Shown here piece by piece: positions 7,856-17,792 of a stretch of 64,000 bases of DNA. The DNA is taken from the NCBI RefSeq assembly GCF_015277855.1, contig NZ_CP063812.1, forward strand, positions 2,232,001-2,296,000. The letters are read 5' to 3'. Each line of letters opens with the position of its first letter. The stretch's first letter is position 1. The DNA comes from Microbacterium cremeum. Its GTDB lineage: Bacteria; Actinomycetota; Actinomycetes; Actinomycetales; Microbacteriaceae. Both the position numbers and the translations under genes were made by a program. Under the pieces are notes generated by a model. That model was given only the letters and a program-made list of their open reading frames with translations. It was not told the origin of the DNA and ran no database searches.

Positions 7856-10528
7856 TCACTCGCCGGCGGCGGCCCAGAAGATCGCCTGCGCCGCCTGGCT
7901 CATTCCCCCCTTGGGGTGGGTGCGGAAGAACGGCGACGTGCCGAACACCACGGCGCGGGCGCCGGATGCCGCTTCTCCCGAGACGACCGACGCCTGGCCG
8001 GCCGCGGAGGCCGGGCCGTTGGTGCCGGCACCGGTGGCCCGCCAGTGACCCGCGAGCAGAGGGTCGTCGGCATAGGTCAGCTGCGCGACGGTGCCCTCGC
8101 CGAGGCCCGTGAACCAGTACGCGGGGTAGATGAACGCCGCGTCCTGCGGGTGGTTCGAGAAGATCGACCCCTCGGGCACGTCGACGTCCACGATTCCGTT
8201 GCCCGACCCGTTCCCGGCGACCACCGTGCCCGAGACCAGCCCGTACGTCGATGCCACGGCGAACGCCTGGTTCGTCCGCCCGACGATCGAGCCGCCGGCG
8301 TCGACCCACGCCTGCACGTACTGGCGGCCCGGGGAACCGGCGGGCAGCGAGAACGCCGAGCCCACCCAGAGCAGGTCCGCACCCTCCAGCCCTGTGGTAC
8401 CCGTGGCCACGCCCGCCTGCACCCCGGCCGCCGTCACGCGCACGAGGTCCGAGAATCCCAGCTCCGCGAGCGCGAGCACGTCGTCCTGGGTGCCGGCGAC
8501 CGCGATCGTGAGCTCCTCCAGCACCGTCGCCTCGTCGAGGGCCGCGATGTCGGCATCCGAGACCGTCTCGAACGGGATGTCGTACGTCACGACCGCGTTG
8601 GCGGCTGCGGCGAGGCCTTCCGGACCGACCACCGCCCGGCCGTCGTCGAGGAGCCACACCGGAGCGTCCGCATCGAGGAGGGCGTTCAGCGCCCGGTAGT
8701 CCTCGACACCGGCGACGTCGAACGCGACGTACGGCGCCTTCTTCGGCAGCACGCCGTCCTGAGGCACGCGGTGAAGCGGCACGACCCCGCCGATCGCGGC
8801 GTCCGTCGTGTCGCCGACCTTGTCGACGGTGGCTCCCCACAGGTACGCGAGACTCCAGGCCGAGATGTCGTACATCGACGGGACCTTGCCCGAGATGTCG
8901 GTGCCGAGGTCGAGGAGCACGTTGGCCAGGCCGCGGCGCGGCTGATGCATGTCGACGACGAACGACCCGGCGGGGTACGTGACGCCGCCGACCGTCGTGT
9001 CGTGCGCGAGGGCGCCGACCTGGACGCCGTGGAACAGCAGGGCGTCCACGAGCGCCTCGGCGTCGGACGCCGAGCGCTGCCCCTCCCCCGTCGGGATGAC
9101 GTACGCGCGCGGCAGCTGCACCGGATCCTGGTCGTCCGCGACGTCCCAGTGCTCCTTCCACTCATCGGGTCCGGGCGTGGCTGCGACGCCCGCCGTGGTG
9201 AGCGCGGTCTTGGGCGCCCCGGCGAGCCCGCGGCGGAACACCTCGATCTGGTCCGCGAGGATCGCGTCGGAGTGGGCTGCGACGTACCGCAGCATCGACT
9301 CCATGGTGACCTTGGCGACCTCGGTGTTGATGCGCGCGTTGGTCGGCGTGGTCGTCGACCCGGTGCGCCCGAGCGGCAGCTCGACGGTGGCGGTCACCGC
9401 GCCGTGGTACGCGGCGTACTGCGCGGTGAAGATCGGCGGGTAGTCGTCCCACCCCGACGCCGTGTCGCGGTACGGGATCTTGATGCTGCCGGTGTTGGTC
9501 GTCGTGGTGCCGCCCGTGGCGCGGTCGTAGTACCGGTTTCCGGGGATCGCGGCCGCGACGACGTCGGTTTCGACCCGCAGGGCGAGCGCATAGCCGTGCG
9601 GGATGAAGAGGTCGTACTCGTAGTTCTCGCCGTGCGGCGGCCCGCAGGGCTCGACCTGCAGCACGTTGGTGTAGCCGTGGAAGTCCGCGGCGTACAGCGG
9701 CTGCAGCGCCTGGGCCGTCGCGACGAACGACCGCGCCTCGGGGGTGGTGAGGGTGACCATGTCGCGGTTCCCGTCGAGCGAGAGCGCGGTCGCACGCGTC
9801 GCGATCGTCCGGCCGTCCGGGTTCAGCGACAGCGAGAAGTAGAGCCGGTGCTTCTTCAGCAGCGCGATCGTCTCGGGGTCCTGCGAGGCCGCGAGCTGCT
9901 CGATGAGCTGCACCGCCGCGTCGGTCCCCTCCCACTCGTTGCCGTGGATGTTCGCGCTGATCCAGATCGGAGTCTTGTAGTTCGCCGCGAGCCTACGGTC
10001 CTGGGCCGCCTTGTCGGGCGCGGTGCGGATCTGCTCGCGCCACTTCGTCTGCTGCGCGGTCTCTCCGCGGCCTTCGGGCGCGGTCACCGTGACGAGGTAG
10101 AGGTCGCGCCCGCTCGTGGACTGGCCGACCACCTGCGTCGAGATGCGGTCGCTCTGCGCCATGAGCCCGTTCAGCAGCGGGGCGAGCTCCGAGAACGCGA
10201 TGGTCTCGTTGAGCCGGGTGGCGTCGTTCTCGTCCGCGGGATAGACGGTCAGGGCGGGCTGGTGGGGGTAGGACGCCGGCATCGCGATCGCGCCGTCGGC
10301 GGCCTTGGCTGCCGGACCGGTCTTGGCGAGCTTGACGAGGTCGGCGAAGGACGCAGAGCCGGCGGAGTCGGGGTCGCGCTCCGGTCCGCGCCCGCCGGAG
10401 TCGTCGGTGAACGCCGCGCGGAGTGCGGTCGGCGCGCTCGGTGCCGAGGCCGCGAACGCGGTGCCGCTCGTGAGCGACGCGGCGATCGCCGCGCCGCTGA
10501 GGACCGCGATGGTTCGCAAGAGTCTCAT
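7856..10528 (-). CDS. Secreted M14-family zinc carboxypeptidase
   Basis: An 890-aa exoenzyme. Residues 1-27 form a signal peptide (MRLLRTIAVLSGAAIAASLT, then an AFA-A site). The M14 catalytic domain shows the zinc-binding pair in NIHGNEWEG (His195, Glu198), a likely third ligand in DFHGYTN (His284), and a candidate catalytic glutamate in TATVELPLG (Glu383). The remaining 450 residues hold a glutamine-amidotransferase-like or beta-rich region of unknown role. It should trim peptides outside the cell. The ATG at 10528 follows AAAGGAAG. A strong hairpin lies just downstream, so it is monocistronic. Confidence 0.9.
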   Translation of the reverse strand: MRLLRTIAVLSGAAIAASLTSGTAFAASAPSAPTALRAAFTDDSGGRGPERDPDSAGSASFADLVKLAKTGPAAKAADGAIAMPASYPHQPALTVYPADENDATRLNETIAFSELAPLLNGLMAQSDRISTQVVGQSTSGRDLYLVTVTAPEGRGETAQQTKWREQIRTAPDKAAQDRRLAANYKTPIWISANIHGNEWEGTDAAVQLIEQLAASQDPETIALLKKHRLYFSLSLNPDGRTIATRATALSLDGNRDMVTLTTPEARSFVATAQALQPLYAADFHGYTNVLQVEPCGPPHGENYEYDLFIPHGYALALRVETDVVAAAIPGNRYYDRATGGTTTTNTGSIKIPYRDTASGWDDYPPIFTAQYAAYHGAVTATVELPLGRTGSTTTPTNARINTEVAKVTMESMLRYVAAHSDAILADQIEVFRRGLAGAPKTALTTAGVAATPGPDEWKEHWDVADDQDPVQLPRAYVIPTGEGQRSASDAEALVDALLFHGVQVGALAHDTTVGGVTYPAGSFVVDMHQPRRGLANVLLDLGTDISGKVPSMYDISAWSLAYLWGATVDKVGDTTDAAIGGVVPLHRVPQDGVLPKKAPYVAFDVAGVEDYRALNALLDADAPVWLLDDGRAVVGPEGLAAAANAVVTYDIPFETVSDADIAALDEATVLEELTIAVAGTQDDVLALAELGFSDLVRVTAAGVQAGVATGTTGLEGADLLWVGSAFSLPAGSPGRQYVQAWVDAGGSIVGRTNQAFAVASTYGLVSGTVVAGNGSGNGIVDVDVPEGSIFSNHPQDAAFIYPAYWFTGLGEGTVAQLTYADDPLLAGHWRATGAGTNGPASAAGQASVVSGEAASGARAVVFGTSPFFRTHPKGGMSQAAQAIFWAAAGE

Positions 10529-10692
10529 GACTTCCTTTCAGGGTTGTATCGCGCGCGGGCACCGAGGCGTCCGTCTGCTCGGCGCCAGCGTGGCAGTCGC
10601 CTGTTTCGCGGCCGCGTCAGATCGTGAAGGGCATGTTTCCGGCCGCCACTTCGCGTCCGGCTGGGCCGAACGTACCGGTTAGGCTCGATCAG

Positions 10693-11400
10693 GTGCTAGC
10701 CCTCGGACTTCGCAGCTTCCGCCTTTCCCGCCTCGTCGCCGTCCTGGCGGCCCTGGTTCTGGCCGCCGTCGCGGTGCTCGCCGCAGCGTCCCCCGCTCGT
10801 GCGCACGACGAGCTGCTCGGCAGCGACCCCGCGGCCGGAAGCACGGTCGACACGCTCCCCGCCGACCTGCGCCTGACCTTCAGCGGCGCGATCGCCTCCG
10901 AGCCGGGAGCCTCCGAAGTGCAGGTGACGGATGCCTCGGGCACGCCGCTCACCGACGGCGATCCGACCGCGCAGGACAACGTGCTCACCCAGCCGCTCGG
11001 CGGCACGGGCGGCGCGGCATCCGGCACCGTCACCGTGCTGTGGAAGGTCGTCTCGAGCGACGGCCACCCCATCTCGGGCGAGTTCTCCTTCACCGTCACC
11101 GGTGCCGCGGCGCCGACGGCCACCGCCGACCCGACGCCGAGCGAGACCGTGGTCCCGACCGAGACGACGGAGCCGACGACGACGCCGAGCGCTGCCCCGA
11201 CGGCACCTGCCGAAGACGCGTCGGACCCGACGGAGGCCTGGCCGTGGATCCTGCTCGCCGTCCTCGCGCTCCTCGTGGTCGCCGCGGTCGTGTACCTGCT
11301 GGTGTCGCGCTCCCGCCGCGAGCGTGCCCTCGCCAAGGACGCCGCAGCGCCGGCCGACAGCGCGCCGCAGCCCGGCTCCGAGCCTCCTGCCGACCAGTAG
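10693..11400 (+). CDS. CopC-domain protein with C-terminal membrane anchor
   Basis: A 235-aa protein. A signal peptide ends ASPARA, so the mature protein would start [20 protein letters not shown]. The N-terminal His and the [20 protein letters not shown] segment are the CopC copper-binding features. A Thr/Pro linker and one transmembrane segment ([20 protein letters not shown]) with a basic tail follow, placing the domain outside the membrane. GTG at 10693 lies 7 nt after TAGGCT, giving a leaderless start; the upstream ATG at 10624 lacks a ribosome site. Its stop TAG is part of the -10 box of lpd. The CopD-like partner is not seen. Confidence 0.85.
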   Translation: MLALGLRSFRLSRLVAVLAALVLAAVAVLAAASPARAHDELLGSDPAAGSTVDTLPADLRLTFSGAIASEPGASEVQVTDASGTPLTDGDPTAQDNVLTQPLGGTGGAASGTVTVLWKVVSSDGHPISGEFSFTVTGAAAPTATADPTPSETVVPTETTEPTTTPSAAPTAPAEDASDPTEAWPWILLAVLALLVVAAVVYLLVSRSRRERALAKDAAAPADSAPQPGSEPPADQ

Positions 11401-11410
11401 GCTTTTACCC
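11398..11410 (+). promoter_or_regulatory. -10 box of lpd overlapping the copC stop codon
   Basis: TAGGCT at 11398-11403 starts with the TAG stop of the CopC gene. It is followed by 7 nt and then the lpd ATG. The gene therefore probably has a leaderless promoter built into the end of its neighbour. Confidence 0.6.
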
Positions 11411-12811
11411 ATGCCTCACTACGACGTCGCCATCCTCGGCGCAGGCCCCGGCGGGTACGTCGCGGCCGTCCGTGCCGCCCAGCTCGGCCTCACGGTCGCG
11501 ATCATCGAAGAGAAGTACTGGGGCGGTGTGTGCCTCAACGTCGGCTGCATCCCCTCGAAGGCTCTGCTGAAGAACGCCGACCTCGCGCACCAGTTCCACC
11601 ACAAGGCCGACCTGTTCGGCATCTCGGGCGACGTGCACTTCGACTACGGCGTCGCGTGGGATCGCAGCCGCAAGGTGGCAGACACCCATGTCAAGGGCAT
11701 CCACTACCTGATGAAGAAGAACAAGGTCACCGAGTACGAGGGGCGCGGCACCTTCACCGGGCCCAACGCCATCCGGGTGGCCAAGACGGACGGCTCCTCC
11801 GAGGACGTCACCTTCGACAACGCGATCATCGCGACCGGCTCGCGGGTGCGTCTGCTTCCCGGCGTCACCCTGAGCGAGAACGTCGTGACGTACGAGGAGC
11901 AGATCCTCACGCGCGAACTCCCGAAGTCGATCGCGATCGTCGGCGCCGGCGCGATCGGCATGGAGTTCGGCTTCGTCATGGCGAACTACGGCGTCAAGGT
12001 GACGATCATCGAGTTCCTCGACCGCGCACTTCCCAACGAGGACGCCGACGTCTCGAAAGAGATCACGAAGCACTACAAGTCGTACGGGGTCGACATCCTG
12101 ACCTCGACCAAGGTCGAGACCGTCACCGACCACGGCGACCGCGTTACGGTGACCTACACGCCGGCGGCAGGCGGCGAGACCCAGTCCATCGACGCCGACA
12201 AGGTGCTCATGTCGATCGGCTTCGCGGCGAACGTCGAGGGCTTCGGCCTCGAGAACACCGGCGTGAAGCTCACCGACCGCGGCGCCATCGACATCGACGA
12301 CCACATGCGCACGAACGTGCCGCACATCTACGCGATCGGCGACGTCACCGCGAAGCTGCAGCTGGCCCACGTGGCCGAGGCGCAGGGCGTGGTCGCGGCC
12401 GAGACGATCGGCAAGGCCGAGACGATGCCTCTCGGCGACTACCGCATGATGCCGCGCGCGACGTTCTGCTCGCCGCAGGTGGCCTCGTTCGGACTCACCG
12501 AGCAGCAGGCGCGCGACGCCGGCTACGACGTCAAGGTCGCGAAGTTCCCGTTCTCGGCGAACGGCAAGGCCAACGGCCTCGGCGAGGCGATCGGCTTCGT
12601 CAAGCTCATCGCCGACGGCGAGCACCTCGAGCTTCTCGGCGGCCACCTGATCGGGCCGGACGTCTCGGAGCTGCTGCCCGAGCTGACCCTCGCCCAGAAG
12701 TGGGACCTCACCGCCCTCGAGGCGGCCCGCAACGTCCACACGCACCCGACGCTGTCGGAGGCCGTGCAGGAGGCCTTCCACGGACTCGCCGGCCACATGA
12801 TCAACCTCTGA
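11411..12811 (+). CDS. lpdA: Dihydrolipoyl dehydrogenase
   Basis: A 466-aa flavoprotein that reoxidises dihydrolipoamide with NAD+ in 2-oxoacid dehydrogenase complexes. FAD-binding [19 protein letters not shown] is at residues 8-26. The redox pair is in [13 protein letters not shown] (Cys41, Cys46). The NAD-binding site is [18 protein letters not shown] site 2 is IYAIGDVT, and the interface catalytic motif is HTHPTLSEA. The length is typical. No E1/E2 genes lie nearby. The start ATG follows the TAGGCT box by 7 nt, so the mRNA is probably leaderless. Confidence 0.96.
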   Translation: MPHYDVAILGAGPGGYVAAVRAAQLGLTVAIIEEKYWGGVCLNVGCIPSKALLKNADLAHQFHHKADLFGISGDVHFDYGVAWDRSRKVADTHVKGIHYLMKKNKVTEYEGRGTFTGPNAIRVAKTDGSSEDVTFDNAIIATGSRVRLLPGVTLSENVVTYEEQILTRELPKSIAIVGAGAIGMEFGFVMANYGVKVTIIEFLDRALPNEDADVSKEITKHYKSYGVDILTSTKVETVTDHGDRVTVTYTPAAGGETQSIDADKVLMSIGFAANVEGFGLENTGVKLTDRGAIDIDDHMRTNVPHIYAIGDVTAKLQLAHVAEAQGVVAAETIGKAETMPLGDYRMMPRATFCSPQVASFGLTEQQARDAGYDVKVAKFPFSANGKANGLGEAIGFVKLIADGEHLELLGGHLIGPDVSELLPELTLAQKWDLTALEAARNVHTHPTLSEAVQEAFHGLAGHMINL

Positions 12812-12875
12812 CGCGGGTCAAGGTCGAGGAGGCGGCAACGAGCCGTATCGAGACCCGATCCGCACAGCACGACAG

Positions 12876-12905
12876 AACCCCCGGGATCGCCTGATCCCGG
12901 GGGTT
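12876..12905. terminator. Bidirectional terminator between lpdA and the CYTH gene
   Basis: A perfect 13-bp stem (12876-12888 with 12893-12905) with a 4-nt loop starts AA and ends TT, so it can end transcripts on both strands. It lies between two convergent genes. Confidence 0.85.
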
Positions 12906-12912
12906 TCGTGCG

Positions 12913-13551
12913 TCAGTGGCCGAGGGCCTGCGCGAGTTTCGAGTCGGATGCCGCGGGCCGAGCCCCCGCGGCCAGAGCCGCCCGCTCGACCGCCGCGAAG
13001 AACGCCGCACGCGTGTCGGGGTCGGCGGGTCCGGCAGGGCCGAGCTCGATCTCCCATTCGTGCCACGCCCGCTCGCGGCCGGAGCGCTCGTCGCGTGTTC
13101 GCACGTGGTCGTCGGCGAACTCCGCGACCACCCGGGCCGACGCGTCGAGCAGGAAGTACACGGTGCGCGTGTTCTGGATGCGCGCGAGCGGGCGGAACGC
13201 GGCATCCGTCACCGCCGCCAGCTCGGCGCGCACCGGTTGGGGCACAGAATCGGCCTCGCCGAGTGGCCACTGCAATTCGACCCGGCCCCCGTCGGCGCCG
13301 CGCGGTCCCTTGATGTGCCACCCGGCATCGGGCCCGCCGGTGCGGCGGCGCAGCGCGAACCCGGCACGGGCGAGCGAGAGTCCGTCGTCGTCGAAGTACG
13401 CGGCGTCGAGCTCGCGGTGCTCGCCGGCGGTCACCGAGACGACCCCGGGCAGTGCCGACCAGTCGGGCAGCGCGGTGGCGTCGTCGACGTCGAACTTCAG
13501 CTCGATCTCGACGGAGCGCGAGGGCGCCGCAGCGCGGGGCTCAGTCGTCAC
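12913..13551 (-). CDS. CYTH-domain protein
   Basis: A 212-aa protein with the CYTH signature EIELKFDV (ExExK) near residue 16. Basic and acidic strand residues follow: LDAAYFDDDGLSLARAGFAL, RRRTGG, WHIKGPR, and TVYFLLDASARVVAEFADD. CYTH proteins bind triphosphate compounds in a tunnel with divalent metals (thiamine triphosphatase, adenylate cyclase or inorganic triphosphatase). Which one applies here is not clear; no CHAD domain is fused. The GTG at 13551 overlaps the end of the upstream small gene by 11 nt, so the two are an operon. Confidence 0.85.
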   Translation of the reverse strand: MTTEPRAAAPSRSVEIELKFDVDDATALPDWSALPGVVSVTAGEHRELDAAYFDDDGLSLARAGFALRRRTGGPDAGWHIKGPRGADGGRVELQWPLGEADSVPQPVRAELAAVTDAAFRPLARIQNTRTVYFLLDASARVVAEFADDHVRTRDERSGRERAWHEWEIELGPAGPADPDTRAAFFAAVERAALAAGARPAASDSKLAQALGH

Positions 13552-13768
13552 GCCCGTCCGGATTCGGGTCGATGTCCTCGGTGGCCTCGACGTACTCGAA
13601 GCGGACCTCGGTGGGGCCGTCGCCCTCGCCGGTGTTGCGCTCGCCGCCGTCCCGGCGGTAGACGAGCTGTCCCTCGCCGTAGGGGACGATGTAGGCGTCG
13701 TTCATGGTCGGGTCGAGCGGGACGATCTGTCCGTCCAGCGGACCGCCGTGCAGTCGTGCGATGGCCAT
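13541..13768 (-). CDS. Small conserved protein, 75 aa
   Basis: I do not recognise its function. It begins MAIARLHGGPLDGQIVPLD, contains NDAYIVPYGEGQLVYRRDGG and ends with an acidic tail. It resembles small response-regulator-independent beta proteins often annotated as hypothetical in Microbacterium. ATG 13768 lies 6 nt after TACGCT, supporting a leaderless start. It is the first gene of a two-gene unit with the CYTH gene and is divergent from the glucan phosphorylase gene across a 106-bp gap. Confidence 0.75.
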   Translation of the reverse strand: MAIARLHGGPLDGQIVPLDPTMNDAYIVPYGEGQLVYRRDGGERNTGEGDGPTEVRFEYVEATEDIDPNPDGRDD

Positions 13769-13874
13769 GTGCCCAGCGTAGACCCGGGTGCCCCCGTGCA
13801 GCGGGCTTCTTGACGCCGCGCCTCGAGGGCCGCCCGTGCAAGCGCTTCCAGCATCTGCGCCTAGAATCGCGATC

Positions 13875-16433
13875 GTGAAGGCCATCCGAACGTTCACCGT
13901 CCGCCCCGTCCTCGCCGAATCCCTCGCCCCGCTCGACCGCCTCGCATCGAACTGGCGCTGGTCGTGGAGCCGCGCCACCCACGCGCTGTTCGCGTCGATG
14001 GATCCGGCGCTGTGGGACGAGACCGGCAAGAACCCGTCTCGCATGCTCGGCGCGCTCGGCCAGCAGCGGCTGGATGAACTCGCTCGCGACGACGGCTTCG
14101 TGGCGAGGGTGCACGAGGAGCACGAGCGCCTGACGGCCTACCTCGAGGGCGAGCGCTGGTATCAGCGGCTGGCGGGCCCGAAGCCCGCGCACATCGCGTA
14201 CTTCTCTCCGGAGTTCGGAGTGGACGGCTCGCTCCCGCAGTACTCGGGCGGCCTCGGCATCCTGGCGGGCGACCACCTCAAGAGCGCGTCCGATCTCGGC
14301 GTCCCGCTCACGGGCGTCGGCCTCTTCTACCGGGCCGGGTACTTCCGCCAGTCGATCGGCGACGACGGCTGGCAGCGCGAGAGCTACCCGCTGCTCGACC
14401 CGTACGGGCTCGGACTGACCCTGCTGCGCGATCGCGGCGGCGCACCCGTCGAGATCGCCCTGGACCTTCCGGCCGACCGCCGGCTGCACGCGCGCGTGTG
14501 GATCGCCGACATCGGGCGCATCCCGCTGCTCCTGCTCGATTCCGAGACGCCGTCGAACACCGACGAGATGCGCCGCGTCACCGACCGGCTGTACGGCGGC
14601 GGCGGTGAGCACCGACTGCTGCAGGAGCTGCTGCTCGGGGTGGGCGGCGTGCGCGCGGTGCGCGCGTTCAGCGAGATCACCGGGCGCCCCGCGCCCGACG
14701 TCTACCACACCAATGAGGGGCACGCCGGGTTCCAGGGATTGGAGCGGATGTCGGAGCTCATCACGGGCGCCGGCCTGAGCTTCGACGAGGCGCTCGCGCA
14801 GGTGCGCGCCGGCACGGTGTTCACGACGCACACCCCGGTGCCGGCGGGGATCGACCGGTTCCCGCGGGATCTCATCGCCGACTACCTCGCGAGCGGGCTC
14901 TTCCACGGCCTGGACGCGGGCCGCGCCATCGCGCTGGGCCTGGAGACCTGGGACGGCGGCGACCAGGGCGTCTTCAACATGGCGGTGCTGGGCCTGCACC
15001 TCGGCCAGCACGCGAACGGCGTATCGCTGCTGCACGGCGAGGTCAGCCGCGGGATGTTCGGGATGCTGTGGCCCGGCGTCGACTCCGACGAGGTGCCGAT
15101 CACCTCGATCACCAACGGCGTGCACGCGCCGACCTGGGTGCACCCCGCGCTGAAGGCCGTGAGCGAGCGCGCGTGGGGCGATGCGCACACCGACACCCAC
15201 GACTGGACCGACCACGACGCGGTCAGCGACGCCGAGCTGTGGGGCGTGCGCCAGCAGATGAAGGGCGAGCTGGTGGCCGAGGCGCGGCGGCGGGTGGCCG
15301 CCGGCGTGTCGAACGGGTCGGGCGTGACGCCGTCCTGGGTCGAGGATCTCCTCGATCCCGAGGTGCTGACGATCGGGTTCGCGCGGCGGGTGCCGACGTA
15401 CAAGCGTCTGACGCTGATGCTGCGCGACCCGGAGCGCCTGACGCGGCTGCTGACCGATCCCGAGCGCCCGGTGCAGATCGTGATCGGCGGCAAGTCGCAC
15501 CCGGCCGACGACTCGGGCAAGATCCTGATCCAGCAGCTCGTGCGCTTCAGCCGCGACCCCCGGGTGCGCGGCCGGATCGTGTTCCTCCCCGACTACGACA
15601 TCACGATGGCCAAGGACCTCTACCCGGGGTGCGACGTGTGGCTGAACAACCCGCTGCGACCGCTCGAGGCGTGCGGCACGAGCGGCATGAAGGCCGCGCT
15701 CAACGGCGTGCTGAACCTGTCCATCCTCGACGGCTGGTGGGACGAGTGGTTCGACGGCGAGAACGGCTGGGCCATCCCCACCGCCGACACCGCCTCGAAC
15801 GACGAGGAGCGCGACGACGCCGAGGCGACGGCGCTGTACGACCTCATCGAGCACCAGCTCGTGCCGCGGTTCTACGAGCGGGAGGGCGGCATTCCCACCG
15901 GCTGGCTGCGCATGGTGCGCCACACCATGACCGAGCTCGGCAAGAAGGCGACGAGCGACCGCATGGTGCGCGAGTACGTGGAGCGGCTGTACGTCCCGGC
16001 GGCGGCGCACGATGTCGCACTGCGCGCCGACGGCTTCGCGCAGGCCAAGCAGCTGGCGGCGTTCGTCACGCGGGTGAAGGATGCCTGGGGCCGGGTGTCG
16101 ATCGCGAGCGTCGACAGCTCCGGCATCCCACAGCACGCCCAGGCCGGCGACACCCTCGAGGTGCGCGCCGACGTGCGGCTGGACGGGCTGTCGACCGACG
16201 ACGTCGCAGTCGAGCTCGCCTACGGGCGCACCGACGAGGATGACGCGCTCGCGCGTGACCACTCCGTGCACCGCCTCTCCCCCGCGGCACCAGCCGTGGA
16301 CGGCCTCACGACCTTCACCGGCTCGCTGCCGCTGACGGTGACGGGCACGTTCGGCTACACGGTGCGGGTCGTGCCGGCGCACCCGCAGCTCGTCTCGCCG
16401 GTCGAGCTCGGGCTGGTGACGTACGCGTCCTGA
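13875..16433 (+). CDS. glgP: Alpha-glucan phosphorylase (maltodextrin/glycogen type)
   Basis: An 852-aa enzyme that releases glucose 1-phosphate from alpha-1,4-glucans. It is the actinobacterial short form with a DUF3417 N-terminus (FTVRPVLAESLAPLDRLASN, HIAYFSPEFGVDGSLPQYSG). Further signatures are YHTNEGHAGFQGLERM, TTHTPVPAGIDRF, SITNGVHAPTWVHP and ACGTSGMKAALNGVLNLSIL, the last near the PLP site. Length is close to Mycobacterium Rv1328. GTG at 13875 follows TAGAAT by 7 nt, so the start is leaderless. It stands alone; repeat arms follow the stop. Confidence 0.92.
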   Translation: MKAIRTFTVRPVLAESLAPLDRLASNWRWSWSRATHALFASMDPALWDETGKNPSRMLGALGQQRLDELARDDGFVARVHEEHERLTAYLEGERWYQRLAGPKPAHIAYFSPEFGVDGSLPQYSGGLGILAGDHLKSASDLGVPLTGVGLFYRAGYFRQSIGDDGWQRESYPLLDPYGLGLTLLRDRGGAPVEIALDLPADRRLHARVWIADIGRIPLLLLDSETPSNTDEMRRVTDRLYGGGGEHRLLQELLLGVGGVRAVRAFSEITGRPAPDVYHTNEGHAGFQGLERMSELITGAGLSFDEALAQVRAGTVFTTHTPVPAGIDRFPRDLIADYLASGLFHGLDAGRAIALGLETWDGGDQGVFNMAVLGLHLGQHANGVSLLHGEVSRGMFGMLWPGVDSDEVPITSITNGVHAPTWVHPALKAVSERAWGDAHTDTHDWTDHDAVSDAELWGVRQQMKGELVAEARRRVAAGVSNGSGVTPSWVEDLLDPEVLTIGFARRVPTYKRLTLMLRDPERLTRLLTDPERPVQIVIGGKSHPADDSGKILIQQLVRFSRDPRVRGRIVFLPDYDITMAKDLYPGCDVWLNNPLRPLEACGTSGMKAALNGVLNLSILDGWWDEWFDGENGWAIPTADTASNDEERDDAEATALYDLIEHQLVPRFYEREGGIPTGWLRMVRHTMTELGKKATSDRMVREYVERLYVPAAAHDVALRADGFAQAKQLAAFVTRVKDAWGRVSIASVDSSGIPQHAQAGDTLEVRADVRLDGLSTDDVAVELAYGRTDEDDALARDHSVHRLSPAAPAVDGLTTFTGSLPLTVTGTFGYTVRVVPAHPQLVSPVELGLVTYAS

Positions 16434-16451
16434 GTTCGCGCGGCGTCCGGG

Positions 16452-16574
16452 GCGTTTCGTCTCGCTCGCTGGCGCTCGCTCGCTCAACGACCGGGTGCTG
16501 CCCCCCACCGCCACACCCGGTCGTTGAGCGAGCGAAGCACCCGGTCGTTGAGCGAGCGAAGCGAGACGAAACGC
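16452..16574. repeat. Dispersed palindromic repeat cluster
   Basis: Three arms of the window-wide repeat family: one in GCGTTTCGTCTCG orientation (16452-16493), a partial reverse arm (16519-16538) and a full reverse arm (16543-16574). The outer arms form a long hairpin in the gap after glgP, which could serve as its terminator. Confidence 0.85.
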
Positions 16575-16600
16575 CCCGACCGCCCCCGTAGGCTGGTCGA

Positions 16601-17332
16601 GTGAAACCGTTCGTCCTCCTCGCCACCCGCGCCGAGGACGTTCCGGCCGACGAGGAGTACGCGCTCTTCCTGCGGTTCACCGGGCTCGACGAGCGTCAGC
16701 TCGTGCGGGTGCGGCTGGAGGCGGGGCCGATGCCGGCACTCGACCTCGATGCACTGTCGGGGATCTTCGTCGGCGGCGGTCCCTTCAACGCGTCCGATCC
16801 GCCCGGCCTCAAGTCTCCCGCGCAACGGCGGGTCGAGGCCGAGTTCACGTCTCTCCTCGATCGGGTCGTCGCCCGCGACTTCCCCTTCCTCGGTGCGTGC
16901 TACGGCGTCGGCACGCTCGGCGCTCATCAGCGCGCCGTCATCGACCGCACGTACTCCGAGCCGATCAGCGTCGTGCCGGTCACGCTCACCGCTGCCGGGG
17001 CATCCGATCCCCTGCTCGCCGGGATGCCGCCGGTGTTCGAGGCGTTCGTCGGGCACAAGGAGGCGATCTCGTCGCTGCCCGCGTCGGCGACACTCCTCGC
17101 CTCGTCGCCCGGGTGTCCGGTGCAGATGTTCAGGGTGCGCGAGAACGTGTACGCGACGCAGTTCCATCCCGAGCTCGACGTCGACGGCATCACGACGCGC
17201 ATCCACGCGTATGCCGACCACGGGTACTTCGCCGCCCACGAGCTCGAACTGACGCTGTCGGCGGTGCGGCGTGCGCCGGTGTCGCACCCCAGCCGCATGC
17301 TGCGCACCTTCGTCGAGCGCTACGCTCGCTGA
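16601..17332 (+). CDS. Class-I glutamine amidotransferase-like protein
   Basis: A 243-aa stand-alone GATase1 domain. The nucleophile elbow PFLGACYGVG carries Cys100, and QFHPELD carries His189 and Glu191, completing a Cys-His-Glu triad. Such free-standing proteins resemble the amidotransferase half of GMP synthase but their acceptor is often unknown. GHKEAISSLPASATLLASS matches the GMP-synthase-like subgroup. The GTG at 16601 lies 6 nt after TAGGCT. Flanked by a repeat cluster and a small secreted protein; no synthase domain lies nearby. Confidence 0.85.
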   Translation: MKPFVLLATRAEDVPADEEYALFLRFTGLDERQLVRVRLEAGPMPALDLDALSGIFVGGGPFNASDPPGLKSPAQRRVEAEFTSLLDRVVARDFPFLGACYGVGTLGAHQRAVIDRTYSEPISVVPVTLTAAGASDPLLAGMPPVFEAFVGHKEAISSLPASATLLASSPGCPVQMFRVRENVYATQFHPELDVDGITTRIHAYADHGYFAAHELELTLSAVRRAPVSHPSRMLRTFVERYAR

Positions 17333-17412
17333 GCCGACCCCCTTCGCACCGGCGCGCTGCGGTGGTACGCTCCCCGCACCGGCTGCCTCCGCCGCCCGAA
17401 ACGAGGTGCGTC

Positions 17413-17769
17413 ATGGGTTCGAAGAAGCTGCTCGTCACGGGGTCCGTGATCGCGGGCGTCGCCGCTGCAGGCATCCTCGTGCCGAGCATCGCAGCGGGCG
17501 TCCCGTTCGCTCCCCCGTTCGCACCGGCCACCGTGGTGGTCACCGAGGACGGACCGGGCGGGAACGGCCGGGGCAACGCGTTCGGCCACGACAAGGAGGC
17601 CGACGAGTTCCCGGGCAACAGCAGGGGCGACAAGCACGACAAGCACGACAAGCACGACAAGCACGGCGATGGGCCCGGCAACAACGGCCGTGGCAACGCG
17701 TTCGGTCACGACAAGGACTCCCCCGGCTTTCCGGGCAACGGCGAGCGCGGCGAGCGCGGCGACGACTGA
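17413..17769 (+). CDS. Small secreted protein with Lys-His-Asp repeats
   Basis: A 118-aa protein. The N-terminus (MGSKKLLVTGSVIAGVAAAG) is a signal peptide or membrane anchor. The remainder is hydrophilic and low-complexity. KHD is repeated four times (HDKHDKHDKH) and the segment NGRGNAFGHDK occurs twice, about 40 residues apart. The His/Asp repeats could bind metal ions; that is a guess. The DNA for the KHD run is a perfect 9-bp tandem repeat (AAGCACGAC). No clear promoter was identified. I do not recognise a family. Confidence 0.6.
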   Translation: MGSKKLLVTGSVIAGVAAAGILVPSIAAGVPFAPPFAPATVVVTEDGPGGNGRGNAFGHDKEADEFPGNSRGDKHDKHDKHDKHGDGPGNNGRGNAFGHDKDSPGFPGNGERGERGDD

Positions 17770-17792
17770 CCGGGCGTTTCGACGAGGGCCAC

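Noticed and set aside
7916..10627. 903-codon plus-strand frame opposite the M14 peptidase
   Set aside because: Antisense shadow with Arg/Val/Asp bias and no domains; the minus-strand gene has a signal peptide and zinc motifs.
17632..17667. 9-bp repeats as a regulatory or CRISPR-like array
   Set aside because: They are in frame within a secreted protein and encode Lys-His-Asp.
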